In this document: positions 8,966 to 16,548 of the stretch, one piece after another
Layout of the letters: every line of letters begins with the position of its first letter
Numbering within the stretch: position 1 is the first letter of the stretch
Assembly: GCF_016862635.1 (NCBI RefSeq)
Contig: NZ_BONI01000094.1
Span: forward strand, 1 to 33,379
Origin: Catellatospora coxensis
GTDB taxonomy: Bacteria > Actinomycetota > Actinomycetes > Mycobacteriales > Micromonosporaceae
DNA length: 33,379 nt
Direction: 5' to 3'
Notes under the pieces: generated by a model
Told to the model about the DNA's origin: nothing
The model's input: only the letters and a program-made list of their open reading frames with translations
Database searches by the model: none
Position numbers and translations under genes: made by a program

Positions 8966-10277
8966 GGCCGCCGCGCAGCACCCGCGCGATGACGCGGGGG
9001 TGCATCAGCGCGGTGGGCGGGTCGACCAGCCCGGCCGAGCGCAGGAACGCCGCCGACAGCCGCCCGTCGTGAACGGCGGCCGCCTGCAGCCGCGGGATGT
9101 AGAGGTTGCCCAGCCGGGTCTGCATGGTGCGGCGGCCCTCCACACCGGGGAAACCGAGGTCGGCGCCCGCCGACATGGTCCACGGCGCGTCGATCACCTT
9201 GGCCAGGTCGCGGAAGTACGCGCGCGGCTGGGGCTCCCCGTCACGCACGTGTGCGGCCAGCACCGTGGTCTCGATCGCGGCGACGGTCATGCCCTGGCCG
9301 TACACGGGGTTGAACACGCAGGCGGCGTCGCCGATGACGAGCAGCCCGTCCGGCAGCTGCGGCATCGCCTCGTAGTGCCGCCGGACGCTGGCCGGGAAGC
9401 GGAACGTCTGCGGGCTGCCCATCGGTTCGGCGTCGCGTACGGCTTTGTAGACGTCGGGAACCGGCAGCGACTTCACGTACTCCATGAACCCGTCGATGTC
9501 GGTGGGCGGCCGGTCGCCGAGGATCCCGGTCAGCGAGACGGCGTAGCGGTCGGGCAGCCGCGCGAAGATGGCCCCGCGGGGCATGGCCGGCGTCGCCACC
9601 GGCAACAGGGCGATGTCGTCGCCGATCGGGTCGTAGCTCAGCGGGCCCTTGAAGTCGCAGGTCGTGTAGGTCAGGTCCATCTTGACGCGTTCCTCGGGCA
9701 CCGCGGCGTAGCCCAGTTCCCGCAGCCAGCGCGCGGTGCGCGAACCGCGGCCGGTGGCGTCCACGACCAGGTCCGCGGCCAGGGTCGTGGGCTGCTCGGC
9801 GTCGTGGCCCTGCACCCGCGCCCCGGTGATGCGCCCGCGGGCGGCGACGAGGCCGACGATGTCGGTGCGCTCGAGATAGGTGACGTTGGGCAGGGCGCGG
9901 ACCCTGGCGCGCAGGCGGGCCTCCAGCAGCGGGCGGCCGGCGGCGACGCACACCAGCCCGGTCTCGGCTTTCTCGATCATCTGTCCGTTGAAGTACCAGC
10001 TGAGGCTGGTGCCGAAGTCGCCGGTGGGGACGCCCTCGGCGACCAGCGCGGCGGTGAGTCCGGGGAACAGCTCCTCCAGGATCTGCTGCCCGCGGGCCAG
10101 CAGCGCGTGGATGTGGTGACCCTGCGGCACGGCGTGCCGAGGGTCCGCGCCGTCGGCGAGCAGGTCGCGGTCGACGACGGTGACGGTGTGGTAGGTGTCG
10201 GCGAGCACGCGGGCCGCCAGGGTGCCGGCGATGCTGCCGCCGAGCACCACCGCGTGGCCGCGCCTAAGGCCATCCAT
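8961..10277 (-). CDS. FAD-dependent monooxygenase/epoxidase-like oxidoreductase
   Basis: The 438-residue flavoprotein resembles PHBH-type (group A) monooxygenases. It has an N-terminal dinucleotide motif VVLGGSIAGTLAARVL followed by VTVVDRD, the middle motif VVDATGRGSRTARWL, and the second FAD-contact motif IGDAACVFNPVYGQGMTVAAIE. Two in-frame ATGs occur. I favour 10277 because GGGAG sits 8 nt upstream of it and only 2 nt upstream of the one at 10283. Such enzymes hydroxylate or epoxidise polyketide intermediates, so a tailoring step in the enediyne pathway is plausible, but the substrate is unknown. It is divergent from the epoxide hydrolase gene across a 256-nt region and may be the left edge of the enediyne cluster. 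Confidence 0.85.
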   Translation of the reverse strand: MDGLRRGHAVVLGGSIAGTLAARVLADTYHTVTVVDRDLLADGADPRHAVPQGHHIHALLARGQQILEELFPGLTAALVAEGVPTGDFGTSLSWYFNGQMIEKAETGLVCVAAGRPLLEARLRARVRALPNVTYLERTDIVGLVAARGRITGARVQGHDAEQPTTLAADLVVDATGRGSRTARWLRELGYAAVPEERVKMDLTYTTCDFKGPLSYDPIGDDIALLPVATPAMPRGAIFARLPDRYAVSLTGILGDRPPTDIDGFMEYVKSLPVPDVYKAVRDAEPMGSPQTFRFPASVRRHYEAMPQLPDGLLVIGDAACVFNPVYGQGMTVAAIETTVLAAHVRDGEPQPRAYFRDLAKVIDAPWTMSAGADLGFPGVEGRRTMQTRLGNLYIPRLQAAAVHDGRLSAAFLRSAGLVDPPTALMHPRVIARVLRGGR

Positions 10278-10533
10278 GTCCATGACTCCCTCGGTCGGTG
10301 TGCAAAGGTCGCATATGGAGAGTCATGCTATTGATTCCAGCGGCCGAGAATTCTTTCATAATGCTGTATATATGCAGGTCAGGAAGATGCCCGAGGGGCG
10401 GGTCCGGGGCTACGGTGAGGCCGCCGAGCGCTGTTGACCCCCGAGCCCGGCACCGCCGTCGACCGCCTCACGCGGCCTCCGCGCGCTCCGGAGCGCGACG
10501 GCCGGTGCCACTCTCGTTCGCAAGGAGTGCTGA
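10278..10533. promoter_or_regulatory. Divergent, AT-rich promoter region
   Basis: This 256-nt gap separates the leftward monooxygenase and the rightward epoxide hydrolase. It contains an unusually AT-rich stretch (10310-10380). At 10364-10377 is the near-palindrome CTGTATATATGCAG (CTG-n-ATATAT-n-CAG). At 10482-10497 is a 16-bp perfect palindrome, CGCGCTCCGGAGCGCG, 36 nt before the hydrolase start. Both are operator candidates; promoter boxes cannot be assigned with confidence. Confidence 0.5.
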
Positions 10534-11694
10534 ATGGTCCCGTACCGCATCGACATCCCGCAGGAAGCCCTCGACGACCTGAACCGGCGGCTTGCCGCCA
10601 CCCGCTGGCCGGGCGAGATGCCCGGAGCCGGCTGGGAGCGCGGCGTGCCCGCCGACTACTTGCGCGAGCTGGCCGAGTACTGGCGCACCCGCTACGACTG
10701 GCGCGCCGCCGAGGCCGAGCTCAACCGGTTCCCGCAGTTCACCACGGAGATCGACGGGGCGAACGTGCACTTCGTCCACGTGCGCTCGCCTGAGCCGGAC
10801 GCCATCCCGATGATCGTCACGCACGGCTGGCCCGGCTCGTTCGTGGAGTACCTGGACGTGATCGGGCCGCTGACCGACCCGCGCGCCCACGGCGGCGACC
10901 CGGCCGACGCCTTCCACCTCGTCATCCCCACCCTGCCCGGGTTCGGCCTGTCCGGGCCGCTGCGCGAGCCGGGCTGGGCCATGCCGCGGGTGGCCGGAGC
11001 CTGGGCGCAGCTGATGGCACGCCTGGGCTACGACCGCTACCTCGCCCAGGGCGGCGACTTCGGGGCCTGGATCACGATGATGCTGGCCGGGATGGACCAC
11101 CAGCACGTGCTGGGCGGGCACCTGAACTTCCTGCCGACCCCGCCGAGCGGCGATCCCGCGGACATGGCCGCGCTGACCGAGGTGGAGCTGGGCCGCCTGG
11201 GCCGGCTCGGGCGCTTCGCCACCGAGCTGGCCGGCTACATGCACATCCAGGCCACCCGGCCGCAGACCCTGGCCTACGGCCTGAACGACTCGCCGGTCGG
11301 GCAGCTGGCCTGGATCGTGGAGAAGTTCAAGGACTGGACCGACTCGGCCAAGGCGCCGGAGGACGCCGTCGGCCGGGACCGCCTGCTCACCAACGTCATG
11401 CTCTACTGGCTCACGGCCACCGGCGCGTCGTCGGCCCACTTCTACTACGACAACGCGCCGCTGCTGCCGATCGCGTCACCGCCCCCGCCGCCGCCCCCGC
11501 CGCTGCCGGTGCCGTTCGGCATCGCGGTGTTCCCGCAGGACCCGGCGCAGCCGATCCGGCGCTTCGCCGAGCGGGGACTGCCGAACATCGTGCAGTGGAG
11601 CGAGTTCGACCGCGGCGGCCACTTCCCGGCCCTCGAGGTGCCGGAGCTGTTCGTCGCCGACCTGCGGTCGTTCGCGGCCAAGCTGCGCGGGTGA
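10534..11694 (+). CDS. Epoxide hydrolase (alpha/beta hydrolase, EHN domain; SgcF/NcsF type)
   Basis: The 386-residue enzyme begins with an epoxide-hydrolase N-terminal region ([25 protein letters not shown]). The core has oxyanion motif HGWPGSF, nucleophile elbow QGGDFGAWI (Asp nucleophile), lid residues around HFYYDN and the catalytic His in RGGHFPALE. Enediyne clusters such as C-1027 (SgcF) and neocarzinostatin (NcsF1/F2) encode this family to open an epoxide on the enediyne core to a diol, which is the likely role here. ATG 10534 has AAGGAG upstream. A run of eight prolines ([13 protein letters not shown]) lies just after the lid and is not typical of the family. A perfect terminator follows the stop. 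Confidence 0.9.
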   Translation: MVPYRIDIPQEALDDLNRRLAATRWPGEMPGAGWERGVPADYLRELAEYWRTRYDWRAAEAELNRFPQFTTEIDGANVHFVHVRSPEPDAIPMIVTHGWPGSFVEYLDVIGPLTDPRAHGGDPADAFHLVIPTLPGFGLSGPLREPGWAMPRVAGAWAQLMARLGYDRYLAQGGDFGAWITMMLAGMDHQHVLGGHLNFLPTPPSGDPADMAALTEVELGRLGRLGRFATELAGYMHIQATRPQTLAYGLNDSPVGQLAWIVEKFKDWTDSAKAPEDAVGRDRLLTNVMLYWLTATGASSAHFYYDNAPLLPIASPPPPPPPPLPVPFGIAVFPQDPAQPIRRFAERGLPNIVQWSEFDRGGHFPALEVPELFVADLRSFAAKLRG

Positions 11695-11698
11695 GCTC

Positions 11699-11729
11699 GG
11701 GCGGGCCGGGGCGAACCCCCGGCCCGCCC
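11699..11729 (+). terminator. Strong GC hairpin after the epoxide hydrolase
   Basis: GGGCGGGCCGGGG (11699-11711) pairs perfectly over 13 bp with 11717-11729 around the loop CGAAC. It begins 4 nt after the stop codon. No U-tract follows, as is common in actinomycetes. Confidence 0.75.
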
Positions 11730-11740
11730 AGCCCGGGACG

Positions 11741-11760
11741 CCGCATTCTCGAAGATGCGG
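11741..11760 (+). promoter_or_regulatory. 20-bp inverted-repeat operator candidate, copy A
   Basis: CCGCA-TTCTCGAAGA-TGCGG has 5-bp arms around a 10-nt centre that is itself nearly palindromic. It is one of a family of sites with consensus near GCGCA-TCTTCGAAGG-TGCGC found before several enediyne transcription units. It lies between the hydrolase terminator and two tiny ORFs at 11828-12072. Confidence 0.55.
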
Positions 11761-11827
11761 GCGCCTGTCGGCTCTGGCACAGTCGGGTGCCCGGCCCCCC
11801 GTCGGGCCGCTTACCTCGGGAGGAACA

Positions 11828-11923
11828 GTGGGGCTCGCCGTGCAGCGCTCGCCCGCCGACGTCGACGGCAGACGAAAGGGGGGCGCCGCCGGCTCACCGG
11901 CCGGCCGGGCCGCAGTCAGTTGA
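11828..11923 (+). CDS. Possible 31-residue leader ORF
   Basis: A GTG at 11828 follows a good ribosome site (GGGAGGAAC) and opens 31 codons (beginning GLAVQRSPADVDGRRKGG) with about 84% G/C in third position. The stop TGA overlaps the TTG of the next small ORF. No family is recognised. The evidence is the ribosome site, its place after a terminator and an operator-like repeat, and coupling to the next ORF. It may equally be untranslated. Confidence 0.25.
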   Translation: MGLAVQRSPADVDGRRKGGAAGSPAGRAAVS

Positions 11924-12072
11924 CCCCTTGGACGCGGGCACAGCCGTGGTCCGTCCTCGCCGGTCCGCTCCGCCCGCTGCTGCCGTGCACCTACTCCATT
12001 CCTGTGCTGATCACGCTGCTGGCGGCCGGTGACCTGCGCACCGCCCTGGCGGGGTGGTGCCAGGTGTGGTGA
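11920..12072 (+). CDS. Possible 50-residue hydrophobic peptide
   Basis: This frame opens at TTG 11920, overlapping the stop of the preceding tiny ORF. It encodes 50 residues with a central hydrophobic stretch (LRPLLPCTYSIPVLITLL) and a Trp/Cys-rich tail ending GWCQVW. About 88% of its codons end in G or C, like real genes here, and it stops 5 nt before the convergent gene's stop. It could be a small membrane protein or the surviving 3' end of a decayed membrane-protein gene. There is no family match. A later in-frame start is possible. Confidence 0.35.
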   Translation: MTPWTRAQPWSVLAGPLRPLLPCTYSIPVLITLLAAGDLRTALAGWCQVW

Positions 12073-12077
12073 CCGGC

Positions 12078-12383
12078 TCAGAGGTCGCCGAAGCCGTACG
12101 CCCCGACCACCGTCGACCGGGTGAACTGCGGCGGAGCGACGCAGCGCGACGCGATGCCCTGCTGGAAACGCTGGAACGCCGCCGTCTCGGCGAGGGCGTT
12201 GGAGCCTTCCGGCGCGACGAGCACGTGCATGAAGTCGGCACCGTCACCGAGCCGGAACGTCGCATACCGCAGCCCGTCCGGCTTGCTCTCGGCCAGCTCG
12301 GCGAACACCTCCTCGGCTAGGCGCGCGTTCTCGTCGGCGACCTCGGGTCGCGTGCTGTAACGGATGACCATGGCGGTGCGCAT
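12078..12383 (-). CDS. Small ABM-like (dimeric alpha/beta barrel) protein
   Basis: The 101-residue product (MRTAMVIRYSTRPEVADENARLAEEVFAEL at the N-terminus) has the size and pattern of antibiotic-biosynthesis-monooxygenase/Dabb ferredoxin-fold proteins. It has a first beta strand, a helix with charged residues, FRLGDGADFMHVLVAPEG as the second strand pair, and a helix AFQRFQQGIASRC. Cofactor-free oxygenation is known for some members, whereas many have no known activity. ATG 12383 is preceded by GGGAG. The gene is divergent from an SgcJ-type gene, and each carries a copy of the inverted-repeat operator in the shared 201-nt region, supporting co-regulation. The function in the pathway is unknown. 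Confidence 0.65.
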   Translation of the reverse strand: MRTAMVIRYSTRPEVADENARLAEEVFAELAESKPDGLRYATFRLGDGADFMHVLVAPEGSNALAETAAFQRFQQGIASRCVAPPQFTRSTVVGAYGFGDL

Positions 12384-12436
12384 GTGCTCCCTTTCCTGGG
12401 CGGTCACTGTCCAGGGTCGCGCACGGGCGGCGCGCG

Positions 12437-12456
12437 GCGCATCTTCGGCGTTGCGC
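12437..12456 (-). promoter_or_regulatory. 20-bp inverted-repeat operator candidate, copy B
   Basis: GCGCA-TCTTCGGCGT-TGCGC has perfect 5-bp arms and a 10-nt centre starting with TCTTCG. It lies 54 nt upstream of the ABM-like gene's start. Confidence 0.6.
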
Positions 12457-12503
12457 GATTCGCGGCCGGCCCGGCTGACCTGCGGTTGTGTCGTCGTACG
12501 GTG

Positions 12504-12523
12504 GCGCAGTCTCGAAGGTGCGC
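12504..12523 (+). promoter_or_regulatory. 20-bp inverted-repeat operator candidate, copy C
   Basis: GCGCA-GTCTCGAAGG-TGCGC has perfect arms and the same 10-nt spacing as the other copies. It lies 61 nt upstream of the SgcJ-type gene. Confidence 0.6.
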
Positions 12524-12549
12524 GGCTGATCGGCCACGCCGGACGATTA

Positions 12550-12565
12550 ATGGACGATTGTCCAT
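12550..12565 (+). promoter_or_regulatory. Palindrome just upstream of the SgcJ-type gene
   Basis: ATGGAC-GATT-GTCCAT is a perfect 6-bp inverted repeat that ends 19 nt before the start codon and 5 nt before the ribosome site. It could be an operator overlapping the transcript start or a 5'-UTR hairpin that limits translation. Confidence 0.4.
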
Positions 12566-12584
12566 GATGGAAAGGGAGTGCGCC

Positions 12585-13007
12585 ATGACCACGACGACCC
12601 CGGCACCGGTCGCCGGCCCGGCCGAGCAGGCGGCGATCGCGGCTGTCCCGGCCAGGATGGTGGCCGCCTGGGCGGCCCACGACGCCGACGCCTTCGCCGA
12701 CCTGTTCGCCGAGGACGGCACGATGATCCTGCCCGGCCTGTACCAGAAGGGTCGCGAGGCGATCCGGGCGCACATGGCCGCCGAGTACCTGGGCCGCTAC
12801 CAGGGCACCACGGTGACCGGTCAGCCGATCGAGATCAAGCCGCTGGCTCCGGGCGCGGTCGCGTTGCTGACACAGGGCGGTGTCATCGCCAAGGGGGCCA
12901 CGGAGGTCGCCGCCGAGGACGCCATCCGGGCGTCGTGGATCCTGGTGCGCCAGGGCGGCGCGTGGCGCATCGCGGTCTACCAGAACTGCCCGCGCGACGC
13001 GCACTGA
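12585..13007 (+). CDS. SgcJ/EcaC-family NTF2-like protein
   Basis: The 140-residue product has the cone-like NTF2/SnoaL fold pattern of the SgcJ/EcaC family. It has an N-terminal helix with RMVAAWAAHDADAFADLFAEDGTMILPG, then YQKGREAIRAHM, and a C-terminal strand set ending SWILVRQGGAWRIAVYQNCP. SgcJ from the C-1027 cluster and its neocarzinostatin homologue are structurally characterised members; their exact catalytic step is not settled. An in-frame ATG pair at 12564 exists, but AGGGAG directly before 12585 favours the latter start. The gene has an operator copy and a palindrome upstream. It converges with a TIGR03084-type gene across two tandem hairpins. Confidence 0.88.
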   Translation: MTTTTPAPVAGPAEQAAIAAVPARMVAAWAAHDADAFADLFAEDGTMILPGLYQKGREAIRAHMAAEYLGRYQGTTVTGQPIEIKPLAPGAVALLTQGGVIAKGATEVAAEDAIRASWILVRQGGAWRIAVYQNCPRDAH

Positions 13008-13024
13008 GCCAGGCCGTGGTGACA

Positions 13025-13117
13025 CGGCGGCCTCCGGCGACCGCGGGCAACGGTTCGCCGGAGGCCGCCGAAGCGGCGAGGCGCCGGCCGTGGCCCAGGG
13101 CCGCCGGCGCCTCGCCG
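13025..13117. terminator. Tandem perfect hairpins between convergent genes
   Basis: The first hairpin pairs 13025-13040 with 13055-13070 (16-bp perfect stem, 14-nt loop). The second pairs 13074-13088 with 13103-13117 (15-bp perfect stem, 14-nt loop). Only 3 nt separate them. They fill the gap between stops at 13007 and 13122 and most likely terminate transcription from both sides. Confidence 0.75.
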
Positions 13118-13121
13118 CGTC

Positions 13122-13913
13122 TCACGCCGGGAACTGCCCCGGCCGGCGGCCGGGACCGGCCGGTCCCCGGTAGGCCTGCGCGAGGTCGAGCCACTGCTCC
13201 GCCTCCTCGCCGACGGCCTTCAGGGCGAGGTCGGCGCGATTGCGGCGGCGAGTCACCAGCAGGCAGAAGTCGGCCGCCGGTCCGCTGACGGACTGCTCGG
13301 CGTCGTCGGGCCCGAATCGCCACACCGTGCCCGACGGGGCGGTCAGCTCGAACCGGAACGCCACGTCCGGGACCGGCAGCTGCCGGGCCAGGTAACCGAA
13401 GTCCCAGGTGCGTACGGCGAAGAACGCGAGGTGGCCGATCCGGTCGGTGTACTCGCGGCGCACGCCCAGCGCATCGGCCACGTCCTGGCCGTGCCCGAAC
13501 AGCTCCATCATCCCGGCGGCCGCGAGCACCGGCGCCGGCAGCGGGCGGACCAGCCACGGCACCGCCTGCCCCGCGGGCACGGCGGCCAGCGCCCCCTGCG
13601 CGGCCGCCCGGGCCTGCCGGAACTGCGCCAGCAGCCCGTCCGGTGGCAGCGCCAGGAACGGGGCCATCGCGGTCACCACGTTGGCGTCGAAGTCGGGGCT
13701 CAGGCGCGCTGTCATCGCGGTGAACGCCGCCGGGTCGCCTGCCGCGAGCGCCGCCATCCGGAAGGTGGCGGTCAGGTGTGCGATCTGGTGGGCCACCGTC
13801 CACCCCTCGGCCGGGGTGGGCGTCTGCCACTGCTCGGGCGTGATCGCCGCTACCAGGCCGTCGATCGCCTCGCCTTCGGCGGCGAGATCGCTGAGCACGT
13901 CGCTACTGGTCAC
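13122..13913 (-). CDS. TIGR03084-family DinB/maleylpyruvate-isomerase-like protein
   Basis: The 263-residue protein starts at GTG 13913 with GGAGAGGAG upstream. It has a DinB/MDMPI four-helix N-terminal domain with EGWTVAHQIAHLTATF (metal-ligand type His pair) and a further His in MELFGHGQDVADALG. A C-terminal domain includes VRTWDFGYLARQLPVP and the SGPAADFCLLVTRRRN stretch typical of TIGR03084 members. Related proteins use mycothiol as cosubstrate or act in thiol-dependent detoxification, so protection against a reactive enediyne is conceivable, but that is inference. An AT-rich stretch (13971-13990) lies 58-77 nt upstream and may carry its promoter, overlapping the end of the MFS gene region. 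Confidence 0.8.
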   Translation of the reverse strand: MTSSDVLSDLAAEGEAIDGLVAAITPEQWQTPTPAEGWTVAHQIAHLTATFRMAALAAGDPAAFTAMTARLSPDFDANVVTAMAPFLALPPDGLLAQFRQARAAAQGALAAVPAGQAVPWLVRPLPAPVLAAAGMMELFGHGQDVADALGVRREYTDRIGHLAFFAVRTWDFGYLARQLPVPDVAFRFELTAPSGTVWRFGPDDAEQSVSGPAADFCLLVTRRRNRADLALKAVGEEAEQWLDLAQAYRGPAGPGRRPGQFPA

Positions 13914-13970
13914 AAGGGCTCCTCTCCTCGGGCTGCGGCGAGCCGGGCACAGTGCTGCAGGCCGGACTCA

Positions 13971-13990
13971 TCGCATATATAGATATAAAG
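13971..13990 (-). promoter_or_regulatory. AT-rich promoter/operator candidate
   Basis: TCGCATATATAGATATAAAG is the most AT-rich stretch in this part of the window. It lies between the MFS stop and the TIGR03084-type gene. GCATATATA is also present on the minus strand at 10364-10377. Confidence 0.4.
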
Positions 13991-13997
13991 TCTCCGA

Positions 13998-15470
13998 TCA
14001 GTGGACCCCTGCTGTCTTCTCGCTGCGTGCCGTTGTCCGTGCCATCAGCACGGTCGCCGCGGCGGCCAGCACCAGCAGCAGCACCGAGACGCCCAGCGCC
14101 GGCCGGGCCGCGGCCAGCAGCACGTCCGGCATGGACACCGCGAGCCCGCCGGAAGGCGGTCCGGCCAGCGCACCGCCTCCTGGCACCGCCGCGTCGAGCC
14201 GGTGCTGCAGCACCGCGCCGGTGACGGCCGCGCCCAGCGCCGCGCCGACCTGGCGGGCCGTGTTGAGCACACCGGAGGCGGCCCCGGCCAGCGGCGCGGC
14301 CACGGCGCGCATCCCGGTGCTGGTGGTGGGCGCGATGGTCAGCCCCATCCCGATCCCGAGCGCCGTCAGCACCCAGAAGTACGACCAGCTCGTCCAGTCC
14401 CGCTCGGCCAGCAGCGCCACGGCCGCCACCGCGGCGGCGTGGCAGAGCAGGCCGGCGGCCAGCAGCCTGCGCACGTCGACCCGGTCCGACAGCCGCCCCG
14501 CCAGCGGTGCCACGGCGCTCAGCGTCAACGTCCACGGCAGCGCCGTCATCCCGGACAGCTGCGGGCTCATGCCCAGCGCGCGCTGTGTCGTGATCACGAA
14601 GACCAGCAGGAAGCCGTGCAGCGCGAACGACGTCACCAGGGTTATCCCGGCGGTGACCGCGAACGTCCGCTCGCGCAGCAGCGCCGGGGGCACCAGCGGC
14701 GCCGGATGGCGGTGCTCCCACCACACGAACAGCCCGAGCCCCAGCACCCCGGCCACCAGCACCGCCGGGACCGTGACCGGCCCGGCCAGCCGCCCCCAGC
14801 CGTGCCGCTCGCCCTCGATGAGCCCGGACACGAGCGCCACGAGGCTGAAGGTCACCAGGCCCACGCCGACCACGTCGAAACCGCGCGGGCGCGGTGCCCG
14901 CACGTCGGGCACGAACCGGCGGGCCGCGGCGAGCCCCCACACCGCCAGCGGCACGTTCAGCACGAACACCGACTGCCAGCCGACGTGCGTGACCAGCACA
15001 CCGCCCACCGTCGGGCCGGTCACCGCGGCCACCCCGCCCACCGCGGTGAAGACCCCGAACGCGGCGCCGCGCCGCTGTTCGGGGAAGACGGCCGCGATCA
15101 GCACCAGGGCCTGCGGCAGCATGGCGGCGGCGCCCACCCCCTGCACGACCCGTGCCGCGACGAGCTGCCCGGTGCTCTGCGCCAGCGCGCACAGCAGCGA
15201 GGCCAGCGCGAAGACGGCCAGCCCCGTCACGAACACCGTGCGCGCGCCCCACAGGTCCCCCAGCCGGCTGAACACGATCAGCAGCGACGCCAGGGCCAGC
15301 AGGTACCCGTTCAGCACCCACAGCAGCCCGCCCACACCGGTGCCCAGCGACTCCATCAACGCCGGCGCGGCCGTGTTCACGATGCTGGTGTCCAGCAGGA
15401 TCAGGTAGTTGCCCAGGCACAACACGCCCAGCGCGGCCCACGGCCGGGCCGCCGGGCCGCCGCCGGTCAC
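13998..15470 (-). CDS. MFS exporter, DHA2 (EmrB/QacA-type, 14 TM), probable enediyne self-resistance
   Basis: The 490-residue integral membrane protein is of the 14-helix drug:proton antiporter type. Motif D1-like LDTSIVNTAAPALMESLG follows helix 1, motif A-like SRLGDLWGARTVFVTG lies between helices 2 and 3, and the antiporter motif C-like GPTVGGVLVTHVGWQSVFVLNVPL is in helix 5. SgcB of the C-1027 cluster belongs to this transporter class, and export of the product or its chromophore is the likely role. GTG 15470 overlaps the stop of the AhpD-like gene by 4 nt (GTGA), so it is the last gene of a four-gene leftward operon with the DUF5987-like, GMC and AhpD-like genes. Confidence 0.92.
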   Translation of the reverse strand: MTGGGPAARPWAALGVLCLGNYLILLDTSIVNTAAPALMESLGTGVGGLLWVLNGYLLALASLLIVFSRLGDLWGARTVFVTGLAVFALASLLCALAQSTGQLVAARVVQGVGAAAMLPQALVLIAAVFPEQRRGAAFGVFTAVGGVAAVTGPTVGGVLVTHVGWQSVFVLNVPLAVWGLAAARRFVPDVRAPRPRGFDVVGVGLVTFSLVALVSGLIEGERHGWGRLAGPVTVPAVLVAGVLGLGLFVWWEHRHPAPLVPPALLRERTFAVTAGITLVTSFALHGFLLVFVITTQRALGMSPQLSGMTALPWTLTLSAVAPLAGRLSDRVDVRRLLAAGLLCHAAAVAAVALLAERDWTSWSYFWVLTALGIGMGLTIAPTTSTGMRAVAAPLAGAASGVLNTARQVGAALGAAVTGAVLQHRLDAAVPGGGALAGPPSGGLAVSMPDVLLAAARPALGVSVLLLVLAAAATVLMARTTARSEKTAGVH

Positions 15471-16519
15471 CGCGGGCCGCCCACCGCGCCGCCGAGGCGA
15501 CCCGCGGCGTGCATCCTCGCCCCGAGCACGCGTGCCGCGGCCATGCTGGACCAGGCGGTCAGCCTGATCAGAGCCGCGTCATCGGCCAGGCCGGCCTCGG
15601 CGACGACCGCGGGCGTCACCCGGTAGGAGGCGAACACCGTCAGCAGCGCCAGCCGTGCCATGCCGCGATGCCCGGGTGCCAGCGCGGACACCGCCCCGTC
15701 CAGCCAGTCCTGCGCGTGCAGGCCCGGCCCGCCGTCGGGCAGCCGGGCCGCCTGCGCCGACACCAGCTCGCGCACCTCATCGGGCAGGAGCCGGCCGGCC
15801 TCGTCGACGGCGGCGGCCGCCGCGCCGAACGCCGCCGCCACCGACGGGCGCCCCCGCGCCCAGGCCAGATCCGCGGGCAGCGCGGCGCCGGGCAGCAGCC
15901 CCGCGGACCCGCCGGGCGCCACCCGGCCCCGGGCGAGCGCGCCGAGCAGCCGCGCGGCCACCCGGCTCACGGCCTGCCGCGCCGTGCCGCCGAGCGCGGC
16001 GGGCAGCGGCGAATCGGGGAGGAAGACGTTGACCATGCGGTTCAGGTAGTGGAACGTGACCGCCGTGCCGATCAGCTCGGGCGCCTGCGCCGGCGGGAAC
16101 GGCGCGGCCGCGCCCGGCCGCCCGGCCCACGCGGTGAGCTCCCGCAGCCGGGTGCCGCCCGGCCCGGCTGCGTCCACGGCGTCGCGGCCGCCCAGCCCGG
16201 TCAGCGTGCCGCCGTGCACGTCCACGCAGTACGGGCAGCTGTTGGCGGCCGAGACCGCGGCGGCCACGGCTTCCCGGTCCAGGCGCGTGGTCAGGCCGTC
16301 GGCCAGCAGCGTCTCCCGCAGCACGGTCCAGGCGGCGGCGAGCCGGGCCGGGTCGGGGGAGTGCAGGGCGATCGGCGGGGCGAGCATCCCGAACTCCGCC
16401 TCGACCTGGTGGTACACCTCGCCCACCAGCCCGGTCGCCGCCGCCGGGTGCACCGGTGCGACATGCCGGACGTGGCGCAACGTCGCGCCGCGTGTGGCCC
16501 AGGACAGCAATGCGCCCAT
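15467..16519 (-). CDS. AhpD/carboxymuconolactone-decarboxylase-like protein, copy 1
   Basis: The 350-residue protein has an AhpD-type redox motif, EAVAAAVSAANSCPYCVDVH, i.e. E-x11-C-x2-C-x3-H. In AhpD this supplies the peroxidase-active Cys pair and proton relay. The family's second distal His is not seen. Length is about twice that of AhpD, with a second helical region containing HYLNRMVNVFLPDSPL. I place the start at ATG 16519 because AGGAG lies 6 nt upstream; the other ATG at 16525 abuts it. It is cotranscribed with the GMC oxidoreductase and MFS genes. A close paralogue is encoded at 19140-20201. A peroxidase, disulfide-handling or protective role is inferred. Confidence 0.8.
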   Translation of the reverse strand: MGALLSWATRGATLRHVRHVAPVHPAAATGLVGEVYHQVEAEFGMLAPPIALHSPDPARLAAAWTVLRETLLADGLTTRLDREAVAAAVSAANSCPYCVDVHGGTLTGLGGRDAVDAAGPGGTRLRELTAWAGRPGAAAPFPPAQAPELIGTAVTFHYLNRMVNVFLPDSPLPAALGGTARQAVSRVAARLLGALARGRVAPGGSAGLLPGAALPADLAWARGRPSVAAAFGAAAAAVDEAGRLLPDEVRELVSAQAARLPDGGPGLHAQDWLDGAVSALAPGHRGMARLALLTVFASYRVTPAVVAEAGLADDAALIRLTAWSSMAAARVLGARMHAAGRLGGAVGGPR

Positions 16520-16548
16520 GATCATCTCCTAAGCGACGGTGCGAGCGG

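Noticed and set aside
12489-12518. A TGTCGT box with 18-nt spacing before CGAAGG, resembling an ECF42 promoter
   Set aside because: The -10 side reads CGAAGG rather than CGACTC and coincides with the centre of operator copy C. The match is probably fortuitous.
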